Shown: positions 1-11,307, counted from the stretch's first letter. The stretch: DNA of 64,000 nucleotides from Alopecurus myosuroides (GCA_028641055.1 CM054062.1:141278682-141342681), one strand, 5' to 3'. The notes: generated by a model not told the origin, from the sequence alone. A program made the numbers and translations.

Positions 1-1043
1 ACATGAACAAATCCACCCTAAGAACCAAAGTGATTCAAGCCTAATACTCACAATCTAGGTTTCTAGGGTTCGTACTCGTGATTTCCTACTCCAAAACCTA
101 AATCCACGCATCTAGATGTGAAGAACATGTGGCTCCTAGTGCTTCCCCATCCATCAACTAGATGGGAGAGAGAGAGAGCATACATACCCGCATCCATGGT
201 GGAAGGTGAGGAGGAAGAAGATCCTGGAGCGGTCCAAGGCAAGGAGGAGAGCCTCCCGGTGGTGGAGCACCCTTCCCGGCGGCGGAGACGTAGAGGGCGG
301 CGGCGGTTTGGAGGAGGAAGAAGGAGGGCAAGTGGGGGAAATAAGATGTGAGATCTAGTTGACCCTGCTCTCCCTAGGTCTTATCCCGCAAAATCACCGC
401 GGGCGGAGCCTCCGGTGGTTTCACCGGAGGTTCCCCTCTCCCCTACCCCCCCTCCCGTCCACGAAGCGCGCGTGCAGTACCAATCTGCTGGGCGAATTCC
501 GCACCAGCGGAGGTACCGGTGGGCTCCGGTGGACAAGCGCAGTGGAGCCTCCGGTGGTTTCACCGGAGCCTCCGTCAGACATAGTTTTCGCGCGCCGAGA
601 ACAGAAAAACGAGAGCATTAAGATAGGAATAGTCTTTTGGGCAAAGGGAGCTTGGGTTGGAAGATTGTAACTGTCATATGAGAGACATTACTCGATGGGG
701 GTTCGCAAGATGCAAAGAAATAAAAGTCGAATCCGCACAAGTTGTCAAGGGGGAAGAATGTGCGTGAAAAAGCCAGAATAAAAACAACTCCGAGAGGAGG
801 AGGTCGGTGGCCGGAGCCACCATGTTTGAGTGTGTACTTTGGCACCGCGAAGATATATCTTGGGTCCAAGAGTACTACTCACAATTAAGAACAATGAGTC
901 ACAAATTGACTAGATATGCAATGATAAAATTGATTTTTGCATAATAAGAGGAGTGTATACTCATGAGTCAAGTGAAGCTCCCCCTATGTCCATGCCTACA
1001 TCCAAACCTAATAACACCTATAATGAAGGTACATATACAAGGT
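1..1043 (-). other. 3' noncoding region of the copia element, palindrome-bearing
   Basis: This is the stretch after the RNase H stop (about 1044). On the minus strand a purine-rich tract (about 975-987, reading ATAGGGGGAGCTT) resembles a copia polypurine tract. Further left are two perfect copies of CTCCGGTGGTTTCACCGGAG (410-429 and 549-568), the same hairpin motif found in the 5' LTR. Apart from these motifs I cannot align it with the LTR at 7410-8776. It may be a diverged 3' LTR of a related family, or untranslated sequence before an LTR lying outside the window. The ORFs here look like chance frames. Confidence 0.5.
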
Positions 1044-3434
1044 TTCAAGTGAAGTTGGAAGAATCCATGACATTTAGTTCATTCCTCAAAGCTCGAAATC
1101 TTGGTTCATCAAGGGCCTTCGTTGATCCTTGGTGGATACATATGAGAGATCAATATCACCCTTCTCAACGTGATCGCGAATAAAATGATGACGGATCTCA
1201 ATGTGCTTCGTCTTGGAGTGAAGAACGGGGTTGTAGGCAATCTTGATAGCACTCTCATTGTCAAAGAAGAGGCACCTTGTCAAAATGAATACCATAATAC
1301 TTCAAGGTTTGCCTCATCCAAAGAAATTGGGCACAACAACTTGCCACGGAGATATACTCGGACTCGGTGGTGGAGAGAGCAATACAGTTTTGCTTCTTTG
1401 AAGACCAACATACTAAGGATCTGCCAAGGAATTGGCAACCCCCGGATGTGGACTTCCTATCCGTCTTCTCTCCCACATAATCCGCATCCGAATACCCGAT
1501 GAGCTGAAAGCTTGAACCCTTGGGATACCAAAGACCAAAATTTAGGGTATGAACTAAATATGGAAAGATTCGTTTCACCGCTTCCAAATGACTTTGTCTC
1601 GGAGAGGCTTGAAACCTTGCACATTTACCTACACTATACATGATATCCGGTCTAGATGCACAAAGGTAGAGCAAAGAGCCAATCATGGAGCGGTATACCT
1701 TTTGATCTACCTCTTTACCGTCGGGGTCGGGTTTCAAGTCAGTGGTTGTGGACATGGGGGTCTTCATAGGCATGGCATCATGCATGTTGAATCTCTTCAG
1801 CGTGTCTTGAGTGTATTTGGCTTGTTTGATGAAAGTTCCTTCATGATATTGATTCACTTCAAAGCCAAGGACAAACTCCAATTCTCCCATCATAGACATC
1901 TCAAACCTATCGATCATAAGCTTGCAAAAATCTTCATTGAACAAAGTGTTAGTAGACCAAAAAATGATGTCATCCACATAGAGTTGGCATATGAATAAGT
2001 CACCTCCAACCATCTTGGTAAAGAGGGTGGGATCGATTAAACCAACATTAAACCCACGATCCACTAGAAACTCTTTAAGATGCTCGTACCACACACGTGG
2101 AGCTTGTTTAAGTCCATAGAGTGCCTTATCGAGTTTATAGACATAATCGGGGTGGTTGGGATCCTCGAAACCCGGAGGTTACTTAACATATACCAACTCG
2201 CTAATGGGGCCATTTAGGAAAGCACTCTTAACATCCATTTGTTGCAACTTAAAATTATGATGAGATGCATAAGCAAGTAAGATGCGAATGGATTCAAGAC
2301 GAGCTACAGGGGCAAAGGTTTCACCAAAATCAACACCTTCGACTTGAGAAAACCCTTGAGCCACCAATCTTGCCTTGTTGCAAATGATGATACCATCTTT
2401 GTCTTGCTTGTTCTTGAACACATATTTGGTGCCAATAACATTCTTGCAATCCTTGGGTCTTGGCACTAACTTCCACACTTTGTTGCGCTCGAAGTTATTG
2501 AGTTCATCATGCATGGCTTCAAGACAATCTTGATCTCCGAGACCTTCATAAAACTTCTTGGGTTCAATGAAAGAGACAAAAGCATGAGCCTTGCTAAAAT
2601 CTGCCAATTGCTTCCTAGTGACAACCCTTCCATGAACTTGCCCAAGTATCTTGTCCTCCGTGTGACCCGCTCGTTCAAGATTCTCTAGCATTCTCTTTGC
2701 TCTACGAGCTAGCATCTCCTCCAAAGATTCTTTGGATATTGCTTGAGAATCACCTTCTTCATCGGAGACATGTCCATCTTCATCTTGGCCTTGATCATTA
2801 GTGGGTGAAGGATCACCGCTAGGTTGAGCTCTCTCAACAATGATGGGACTTTGATCATGACTTTGATGAGAAGTTTGTCCTTGATCATTATCTTGGCCTT
2901 GATTACTTGCTTGACCTTGATCATTAGCTTGAGGGCTTGGTGCATCTTGTTGGATAGCTTGTGTATCAATGGCTGTAGTCAATGGCTCCACTTGAGTGGG
3001 GCATAGTCCTTCTCCCTCCGTCATCCGGTAACCCTCAATGGGGATTATTTCACCAATCCCCATTCTTCTTATGACGATGGGAGGAATTGCATCTCCTACA
3101 ACACCATGATCTATACGCCCCCCTTGGGAGCCGTCATCCTCATCAAACACCACGTCTATAGCTTCTTCAACTTGTCCGGTGGACTTGTTGTAGACTCTAT
3201 AGGCGTGAGCATTTTTGGCATAGCCAACAAAAATATCCTGATAAGATTTGGTCTCGAATTTTGACAAACGTTTACCTTTCTTGCGAATGAAGCACTTGCA
3301 ACCAAAGACCTTGAAGTAAGATACGTCCGGTTTATTGCCCGTGAGAATCTCATAGGGAGTCTTGTTCAATATCTGGCGGAGATATAACCGGTTGGTAGCA
3401 TGACAAGCGGTGGAGACGGTTCGGCCCAAAATTT
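1044..3434 (-). pseudogene. copia reverse transcriptase-RNase H, broken
   Basis: This is the C-terminal half of the copia polyprotein. From right to left the reading includes the post-integrase segment with [16 protein letters not shown] and [13 protein letters not shown], an acidic/Gln-rich linker, then RT with the block [20 protein letters not shown] and the catalytic YVDD (in CQLYVDDIIF). RNase H follows, with SDADYVGEKTDRKSTSG and ALSTTESEYISV. The product would act in the virus-like particle, copying the element RNA and removing the RNA strand. Breaks seen: a frameshift near 3410-3425, a TAA stop near 2177-2179 just before the PPGF motif, and a frameshift near 1261-1295. The gene is clearly degenerate, but all family motifs are recognisable. 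Confidence 0.9.
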
Positions 3435-3745
3435 ATGAGGACCCTCGGGACAGCGCTTTCACTCCTTTCCTCTGAGATAAACCTAGACTTCCCACTCCCA
3501 CTCTCACATGTAGGCGGAGATGGAGACTCGTTCAAACTTAGTATACTAAAGGATGGTTCGGTTCATTTCCTTAAGGTAGGACGCCTGAGAGCCTATCCCC
3601 CTATTTCAGTTCAGATTCAGTCCGCCCTTAGACCGGAGTCCTTGGGCACCCTATATACCCACGAATGGACAGGTAGCCAACCTGGCGGGAGTTGGCGGCA
3701 GAAGTGCCTGCTTGGTACGGCTAAACACTTCTCTTTTCTTATTTT
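3435..3745. other. about 311-bp foreign insert splitting the copia integrase-RT junction
   Basis: Copia coding similarity stops after the minus-strand residues MIAEFSS (near 3751) and resumes with FWAE...[11 protein letters not shown] (near 3430). The sequence between does not translate into polyprotein in any frame and has a different composition: balanced GC and few poly-A/T runs. I see no terminal inverted repeats and no clear target-site duplication. Short A/T-rich matches at the edges (ATCAAA / ATAAATTT) leave the borders uncertain by a few bases. The origin is not recognised. An organellar fragment captured during break repair is one possibility. Confidence 0.6.
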
Positions 3746-4385
3746 TGATCCGAGAAGAGAACTCCGCAATCATTGTCCTAGCCGCATCCATCAAAGTCCG
3801 GTTCTTCCTTTCCGCAATGCCATTTTGTTGAGGGGTGTGGGGAGAGGAATATTGATGAGCAATTCCCTCTTCACTAAGAAACCCCTCAACGGTATAGTTC
3901 TTGAACTCCGTACCATTATCACTCCAGATGGCCAATATGGAAGCATTGTGTTGGCGCTCCACTAGAGTGATAAACTCGATGAATCTCTTTTGAGTCTCAC
4001 TCTTCCTCTTGAATAAATAAACCCAACAATATCTTGAATAATCATCCACAATCACCAAGCAATACTTCTTTCCTCCAAGACTATCATAAGATAGAGGACC
4101 AAAGAGATCTAAGTGAATGAGCTCAGGAATTCTTGTGGTGGAGATATTAGTCTTGGTTGGGTGAAGTTCTCCATGTTGCTTTCCAAAGGCGCAAGAACTA
4201 CACACACGATCTTTAGCAAACTTAGCTTTGGTTAGTTCTAGAACATGATTGCCACTTTGAAGGTCATGCAACATTCTCATATTGGTGTGGGCTAACCGGC
4301 AATGCCAAAGCCACCCCACATCAACTTTAGCCATTAGGCATGTCGCGGCACACGTGTCTCCTTTAGAGAAGTCCACTACATACAT
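3746..4385 (-). pseudogene. copia integrase (GAG-pre-integrase plus core), truncated
   Basis: On the minus strand the HHCC zinc-binding region reads WLWHCRLAHTNMRMLHDL ... CSSCAFGKQHG. The catalytic core follows with its first Asp in HLDLFGPLSYDS, its second in AIWSDNGTEFKN and the Glu in NGIAERKNRTLMDAARTM. This is the normal D,D-35-E layout of copia integrases, which insert the element cDNA into the host genome. The C-terminal end is cut off by the foreign insert at 3745. An in-frame stop separates this frame from the upstream protease frame near 4386-4391. Confidence 0.9.
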
Positions 4386-4740
4386 GTCGTTCTAGACAAA
4401 CCCAACAAAGGCTACTTTAAGAGTTGTTTCCCAAGTGACAATCACATTCTCTTTATTAAATAAAGAGGTAAAACCACAATTTGCAGGTTGAAGAACGGAC
4501 ATCAAGTTATAACAAAGGGACTCAACAAGGAGAACATTCTCAATTGATACATCATTTGAGATAGCCACCTTGCCTCGTCCCAATACCTTAAGTTCGGAAT
4601 TGTCACCAACAGTGACGCAATTGAGATGGGGTAATGGAGGTTCAATATTGCTCATTGTGTCATTGCTTCCGATCATATGTTGGGACGCACCACTATCCAC
4701 CGTCCATCTACCCGACCCGGAAGCACTTTCCTACAGGAAA
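4386..4740 (-). pseudogene. copia aspartic protease
   Basis: The minus-strand frame opens at about 4700 with MDSGASQHMIGS. DSGAS is the active-site triad of retrotransposon aspartic proteases, which cut Gag-Pol inside the particle. It continues through CVTVGDNSELKVLGRGKV and LCYNLMSVLQ, typical of the region between protease and the GAG-pre-integrase domain. A stop at the end of this frame (4392) and frame changes on both sides show that the polyprotein is broken here. Confidence 0.85.
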
Positions 4741-7357
4741 TCAAATTCTTGATTTAGGTACCCATCCTTCAATGGGCCCTCTTTTGTTAGTAACAAGGGT
4801 CTTAGGAACCCAAATAGTCCAATGATAATCATCACCATAAGAATTACCAGCGTATTTAGCATAAACATGACCATCTCTAGATTTCATAAGAACATAAGAG
4901 GGGTTATATTTTCCGGCAAAGTCGTTGTGAGTGATGCTCCCCCTAGAGGTATCATCACCCACCATGGCGTTGGTTTCCTTCTCCTTGGTCACCTCTCCCT
5001 CTTTCACAAAGACAACATTCCGAGAGGAAGAGGTGACATTCTTGGTTTTCTTCTTTGACTTGGCAACAAAGCCAAGCCCTTCCTTTCCTTTCTTGGCTCC
5101 TTGAGAGCTTATGGAGTCACTGAGAATTTTCTATCTTCCTACAACGTTAGTAGTAGTACAAGAGGTAGGCATGATAACAATACTATTAGAGGAGGAAGTG
5201 ACTTACTTATTAGATTGTTGAGCTAGAAGCTTATTTCGGGACATGGTGAGTTTGTCATGGATGTATTTAAGAGACGTGAACTCCTTTTCTAGTTTTCCAT
5301 GACGCTCAACAAGTTCCTCATGAGCCATTCCTAGATTCAACTCTTCTTCTTCAAAGATTTTAAGTAAAGCAAGAGATTTTTCATTATCCTTCCTAAGTTT
5401 GGAAACACTAATAGCATAAGTCTCTTCTAGACTAGATAGTCTCTCTTCAAGAGAGGCTCTCAAGGATCTCTCTTTCTCAAGAGCTTCTACAAGCTAATTG
5501 TCATGATTCTCATGACCACCACCATAGCTCTCCAAGGTCGTGATAATCTCTTCCTTCTCATCTATGAGAGAGTTAGCATCATCAAGTTGCCTCAAGAGGG
5601 CCTTTATCTTTTCCTTGGTTTCACCTTCAAGACTACATAGCCAAGAGCTAAGATTCATGGTCTCCTCATCATCCATAATGTTTTCAAAACAATCCAATAA
5701 TGAGGGAGAACTAGTAGCAATAGACTTGGAGCTGGAAGATATTCCCGCGGTGGCTTTTGCCATGAGACATGTAGGTCGGACCAATGCCTTCTCATTGGGG
5801 ATTCAAATAGAGAGACCGATGAAGAGGAAGTCTTAGCTATGGCGACATGGGCCACACCTACGACTTCATCTTCTCCTTCATCTCCGGAGTAGTATGTTTC
5901 CAATGTGGGGCATTCTTGAACATATAGAGCCCTTGGGACTCTTCTAGCGAGATTCTTGTTTTGTGGAGCTTTGTTCTTGTCTTTGCGAACAAGCTTCCCT
6001 TTATTCTCTTCTCTTGCCTCAAAAGGACACTCCTTGACGAAGTGATTTTCACTTCCACAATTGAAGAATGTCCTTGGCCGCTCCCCCTTCTTCTTGTAGA
6101 TCTTGTTTCTTGAAGGTCTAGGAGCACCTGCCTTGCGAGCCTCCCATCTCTTCCAATAACTGTGCATGGAAAGAGCAATGCACTTGTGAGAACCCTTGTA
6201 TGTATCTTCATAATCCTCATCATCCTCATCTTCCTCATCCAGTTCTTCTATCCGAGCAACCGCCTTAGACTTCAAGGCGAGGTTGGGAGACTTTCCAACT
6301 CCTCTTGAGCGAGCGAGAGCATCATCCGTGCTCTTGTGAGATAGGGATATGGCTATGAACTCACTAAGAACACCAATGGAGTTGAGGGAGTTGTAGTCCG
6401 ATCTTGTTCGAATGCTAGTGGAGAGGTTCTTCTCGAAAAGAGTTATGGCCTTGACAAACTTCTTCTTGATCCACTCATCGGAGATTTCTTCTTTTCCAAA
6501 GTCCCCCAATTGGTTGCCAAGAGTGACAACCCTTCTATATAGTTCTTCGGGACTTTCATCTTTAATCATAACGAAGTTCTCGGACTTGTCAAGAGCCACA
6601 TCATACTTGGAGGATTGGATGCTAGCATTGCCTTGAAACAAGGTGTCAAGTTTATCCCAAACCTCCTTGGCGGTCTTGATACCACGGATGTGTTCAAGAT
6701 GTTCTGTTGGGAGAGCCTTCGGATAGTGACAAGAGCGGTCTTGTTGAGTTGAAATTCCACGTCTTCTCTTGGAGTCAAGTTGTTTGCATCGTGAGGATGA
6801 AATCCATGGAGAACACTTCTCCACAAGGCAGTGCAAGACCCTGAAATATGAGACTCCATATCGAACTTCCAAGAAGAGAATTTGTTAGTGTTAAGCATGG
6901 GAGGAAGTCCAACATTTAGAATGTGTGGCATTGTGGCAATAGGATGAATAGTGTCATAATTGGGAGGTGGTGGTACTTTTGAGTTAGACCCCGAACCGTT
7001 AGCTGATTGAGACTTGCAGCCTTCGGAGCTCCCACCGCTCTTAGCCTTTTTATCGGCTTTTGCCTTGGCTTTCGCCTTGGCTAAAGCAATGTTAGCTTCC
7101 ATTTCGGTGATGTCCAGAATGGACTCATCATCCGAGCTAACATCATCGGCGGTGAGAGATGGTTCCTTGGACTCCTTGGTTTTCCCCATCATCGCCTCCA
7201 ACATTTTCTTTATGCTAGAAACCTCCAAGCCAACACTAGAGCTAACCTTGGACAATTCGGTTTGGAGGGTTCCAACCTTTTCTTGTAGGTTAGTTATAGT
7301 GTTGGCCATTTTGGAGATTTCCGCACTAGAACCGTAGGGCTCATTTTCATTGACCAT
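4741..7357 (-). pseudogene. copia Gag with zinc knuckle and coiled-coil tail, broken
   Basis: The start at 7357 (MVNENEPYGSS) lies about 40 bp after the primer binding site, as expected for gag. The N-terminal part (to about 6570) holds a helical segment and a Lys/Ala-rich stretch. After a frameshift (about 6720-6750) the Gag core continues, with TAKEVWDKLDTLFQGN and ESPEELYRRVVTLGNQLG. It is followed by an acidic DEEDEDDEDYED run and a zinc knuckle reading FFNCGSENHFVKEC. The first Cys of the CX2CX4HX4C pattern is Phe here. Downstream frames (5494-5784, 5203-5463) are strongly heptad-like, with SLEERLSSLEE and LRKDNEKSLALLK, matching the coiled-coil tail of Sirevirus Gag. The frame 4741-5007 (WTIWVPKTLVTN) links to protease. 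There are several frameshifts and stops. Confidence 0.85.
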
Positions 7358-7394
7358 TATACTCTTAGGTGGTTAAGCCCTTAGCAAGAGCCGA

Positions 7395-7409
7395 GGATCT
7401 GATACCAAT
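7395..7409 (-). other. primer binding site of the copia element (initiator tRNA-Met type)
   Basis: On the minus strand the bases directly after the LTR read ATTGGTATCAGATCC. TGGTATCAGA is the usual copia primer site complementary to the 3' end of plant initiator tRNA-Met. Its position fixes the inner end of the 5' LTR at 7410. Confidence 0.9.
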
Positions 7410-8776
7410 TGAAAGTGCACTATGGTAAACTAGAGGGGGGTGAATAGGTTGACTACCAATTTTTATTCGTTTCCTTTTAATTATGGCTAAGCAAGATAAA
7501 ATAAGGTTCTCTAGATGTGCAACTAGGTGAGCAACCTAAGTGATACAAGATAAGATACGCAACGGAAGCAAAGTGAAAGGCAACAAGATAAAACACAAAT
7601 GTAAACAAGGAGACAAGGATATGTTTCCCGTAGTTCCTTTTCAAGAGAAGTACGTCTACGTTGGAGAGGTGGGGAGCCACCTAGGCGCTCCTCAATAGCA
7701 CGGTTGTGCACACGTTATTCTCCTTGAGCTTCTCCGGTGAGGGAGATTCTCGTTTCCACTATGAGGTCGACTTGAAGGCGTTGACCAAACCTTTACACAA
7801 GGCTGAGGACACTCCACAAGATGGATGGAGGCTCTCAACGAATCTGAAGCTTCTTGCAACAAGGTGGAAGCTACAAGCACAAGATCTACTAAGGTTTCTA
7901 AGCCTCAAGTAGGATTCTATATCTACTACGATGTGGTGGATGGATTTGAAATTCCTTTGGTGGAATCACGGATCTAGGTCTCCTCTAGCTCTCCACAAAG
8001 TTTCGGAGTGTTTGGCTGGTTGGAGAGGGAGATCTAGGAGGTTGAAGCTTTCATTAATGGTTAGGAGAGAGAATGGGAAAAGCTTGGGCATTTATGAGGT
8101 AGGGGGAGGCTTTAAATACCCCTTCCCCCAAGTGGTCGTTGTGCAGTCCACGCAGCACCGGAGGCTCCGGTGGTCTTCACATACGCGCACACGCGCAACT
8201 CCTTTTCTTCAAACTGGATCCTGTAGGGCGGAGGCTCCGGTGGCTATGACGGAGGTTCCGCCCACCGGAGGTCCGCCGGAGGCTCCGCTGCAGCCTCCGC
8301 TCTTATGCACCCGAAGGGGGTTTCAGCGGAGGCCACACCTGAGGCGCCACCGGAGGCTAGCCCCACAGTGGGGCAGTAGAGCCAGCGGAGGCTCCGGTGG
8401 TTTCACCGGAGGCTCCGTCCACCTGATGTGCACCGGAGGCCCCGCTGGATCCTCCGCTCTTATGCACCCGAAGGTATTTTTAGCGGAGGTTCCACCGGAC
8501 CCTTCACCGGAGGCCAGCGCCTGGACGAGCTGGGAAACGCATGGGGCGGAGGTTCCGGTGGTTTCACCGGAGCCTCCGCTGCTTGCAAAAATGGCCCCCC
8601 AGCTTTGTTTCTTCGAGCTCTTTCCATTCGAAACATTTTTGAACCCATAGAGATTGTATACTTGATGAACCTGGGAATTTTCATATATATCAAATAGGAC
8701 CTTCAAGTACTCTCAAATAGACATTAGTCCAATAGTTATGTTGTCATTAATTATCAAAACGGAAGATGATCTTTCA
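7410..8776 (-). repeat. 5' LTR of the copia element (1367 bp)
   Basis: The LTR is bounded by the inverted termini TGAAAG (7410) and CTTTCA (8771-8776). It abuts the primer binding site on one side and gene-like exon sequence on the other. Just inside the inner end is the GGGGGGTGAATAGG motif seen in many grass Sirevirus-type LTRs. The U3-side half (about 8150-8580) is a cluster of GC-rich palindromes built from CCGGTGG / CACCGG units, including CTCCGGTGGTTTCACCGGAG at 8392-8411 and a one-mismatch copy at 8553-8572. The 5 bases next to the LTR (ACTGC, 8777-8781) are the candidate target-site duplication. The other copy is not in the window. Confidence 0.85.
8150..8580. repeat. palindrome cluster in the copia LTR
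   Basis: More than ten CCGGAGG/CCTCCGG-type units occur in about 430 bp. Several form self-complementary arms around GTTT, such as CTCCGGTG-GTTT-CACCGGAG. Conserved CACCGGAC/GTCCGGTG-like palindromes in LTR regulatory regions are published for Sireviruses of other grasses. Whether they act as hairpins or as protein-binding sites is not shown by this sequence. Confidence 0.75.
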
Positions 8777-11307
8777 ACTGCATTTAATATCAGCTCTCCG
8801 GCGCATAGCAAAGCATTCTTTCACCGGTCTTTTTCCATATGTGTTCCTCCGTTTTCTATCCAATTCTGAGAAGAACCTAATCATGTTTCCAGCCCAGACG
8901 GAAACTCTTGGGTAAGACTGGTCAACATTTTGTCTACCGAAATCCAAGCAATCTAGATACTGAACATGTGAGCACATGAGCATTTTTTAAAAAATGAGAG
9001 AAAAACTTAGAGATGCAAGAGTTGATGTTGGTTGGCGATCTAATAAAAATGTAGCACGGGAAAAATATGCAACCCCAACAATTAAAAAGAAACAAAAAAA
9101 AACTCACCACTGGGACATAATTGCAGCAGACAGGGGCTCTCATCCTCCTCCCTTTAAGTTTGCAGACCGAGATGTACTCCTTAATGTTGCTTATGAAATG
9201 GTCATACACAAGTTTACTGAAGTCGTGCCCTCTTGCCGCGTCTGGGTGTTTTAAGACATCTAGATACTTTCCACTGATGTAATCTTTAGAGCTAGGGCAT
9301 AGAAAACAATGTAGGGCTATGCACATGAAACACACGAAGACATCATGCTCACTAAGATCATCAGAACCCCCTAGCTTGTTCCCAAAAAAGGTGATGTGAG
9401 GCATTGTTGACAGCTTAAAGTGCCCCAATATAAACTCCTCCCCCTCTTTGCTGTCACAATGGATATCCAATCCACCGATGGGAAAGCCTAGAATAACATG
9501 AACCGTGCGCTCTGTAATGTCAATGGTACTAGATTGCAATGTGATTTGGGAACATACTGGGTCAGTGCAATCAGCTACCCATTTGGCAAACTCTGAAGGA
9601 ATATCATGCAAGTCAAGAAGAAGCAAACACCCAAAACCAAACTTCTTAATGACATCCCTCTAATGTTCTGTCAACCTCCTGATAACTACCAAAAAATACT
9701 TCAACAAGAACTTGGTGAATGCATTCCTATCAATACCATCGACCCTGCATCTCTTCTGCTGCATAAAAAAAATATAATACATACCAATATTTTCACACCG
9801 CACAAAAATTAAAAATAGAAACACACATGTTCGAGCAAAAACAAAAACAAAAAAGAAAAACAACAAACAATTCGTTAAGTAGTGCACCTTATTGTTTGAT
9901 GTCAAATCAAACTCTTGACAGAAATCACTGAAATTCCTCTTCAATGTTTTAACTGACTGTGTAAAAAGAAAGTCATTAACAAGAAATCGAAATTAATGTT
10001 CACAGAGGAAAACATTTCAAAAAGAACAAGAATGAAAAAACAGAGCATCAATGGCCCATACCTGATCCCTAAAGAAAGCAAAAAGAGCATCGTCCAGTAC
10101 CCTGACTCTTGACATTGAAACCACATCCTGGGCACATTATAAACAAAAACATAAGTAAACTCAGCACGTATTAGGAAAAAAAAGGATAAAATCATATAAA
10201 CCAAGCTGCCAAGAAAAAATGCCAAATGGTTGTAAGTAAAAACTTCATACATCATATCCACTTGACCGGCTGTTCCCCTCACTCTTATCGCTGTTGAAGC
10301 ATTCGTCATCGTGCTAGTTCAGCACCCGGTTCAGACTGAACACATGAAAAACACAAAAAAAAAACATGATCCTTAAGCTCTGTGCAGCATCTCAAAAGGC
10401 AGAACCCACCGGACAATAAAAAAGATCATACCACAGTACATACTCCACAAAATTGAAAAATAAAAGCAGGTATTTGCACTTGCATTATTGAGGTATGAAG
10501 ATGTTACTAAAAACTGACATACATAACAGACTAAACAAAAAATATCAGAACAAATGGCAAAAAATACACACACTTCAACCCACTGATCCGAACACCAAAG
10601 TACCACTTCTTCTTCTCATAAGGCAGAACCCACCAGACAAATAAAACGACCATACCACAATACATACTCCACGAAATTGATAAAAAACATCAGGTATTTG
10701 CACTTGCATTATGACGTATGGACATGTTCCTAAATACTGAAAATAGCCTACAGCCTACACAAAAAAGTTCAGACCAATGGAAAAAAATACTCACACTGCA
10801 AAAACCTGATCCGAACACCAAAGTACCACTACTTCTTCCCATCTACACAACAAACCTCCCACCGCCGCACCCCTCCCCCTCCCCTGTTCGTGCATCTCAC
10901 ATCCACTACCCCCTAGTCTCTGCTACAAATTGAAGCAGCAGCACGCACCTGCAAAAAAATCACACTGCAAAACACAAATACCACCAAGCTACCGTTCCAT
11001 ACACCACCTTTGCTTAGAGTGCCCCCACCAAAAACTAGAACACACAAACGAGATCTGCTGCGTGTGGGGGATCGAGTCAAGAGCATGAGCAGAGCGCGCG
11101 GATGTTAGAAAAACGCACATACACAACGACCAATACTGACACAGCTCTTCAAATCGACCAGAGCAGGAACAAACTCAACAAGCAAATAGCACTGCCTGCG
11201 TGGGGAAAAAACAGAGATCTACGTCGTTCTTCCGCCGGAAATACGAGCTCGGCTGTGACATACCTCCGGCGGCGCCGATCTGACTTGCCCCCGCTGGTTC
11301 TCCCCAT
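8777..11307 (-). pseudogene. multi-exon grass gene of unknown function, cut by the copia LTR
   Basis: Consistent phase-0 exons with GT-AG borders can be read on the minus strand: 10251-10313, 10062-10127, 9888-9956, 9108-9758 and 8777-8959. A possible first exon is 11264-11307 (MGRTSGGKSDRRRR, strong GTATGT donor). The protein has the blocks LLLLDLHDIPSEFAKWVADC, VILGFPIGGLDI, DVFVCFMCIALHCFLC, FSKLVYDHFISNIKEY and YLDCLDFG. From memory this resembles the N-terminal region of a large, poorly characterised grass family, some members of which are fused to Ulp1-type protease domains or carried by Mutator-like elements. No function is established. Two breaks: an in-frame TAG at 9660-9662 in the largest exon, and truncation of the last visible exon at 8777 by the copia LTR. 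Any remaining 3' exons would lie left of the window. Confidence 0.6.
10391..10840. repeat. tandem duplication, about 224-bp unit
   Basis: Unit 1 (10391-10614) and unit 2 (10615 to about 10840) align over their whole length with scattered changes. Anchors shared by both are GGCAGAACCCACC, CATACTCCAC, GGTATTTGCACTTGCATTAT and CCGAACACCAAAGTACCAC. The duplication lies between the possible first exon (11264-11307) and the 10251-10313 exon of the disrupted gene, so it is probably intronic. Confidence 0.85.

Larger units (their letters stand above)
1..8776 (-). mobile_element. Ty1/copia retrotransposon, Sirevirus-like, defective
   Basis: Reading right to left, the element has a 5' LTR (7410-8776), a tRNA-iMet-type primer binding site, a long gag with a coiled-coil tail, protease, integrase, reverse transcriptase and RNase H. 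Integrase before RT is the copia order. A large gag, a coiled-coil region after the zinc knuckle and GC-rich palindromes in the LTR are known Sirevirus features. The coding region carries several frameshifts, at least one in-frame stop (minus strand TAA near 2177-2179) and a 311-bp foreign insert, so it cannot be autonomous. No copy of the right LTR is visible at the left, so the 3' LTR lies outside the window, is deleted, or belongs to a different subfamily. The lineage assignment is from motifs, not from a search. Confidence 0.85.
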
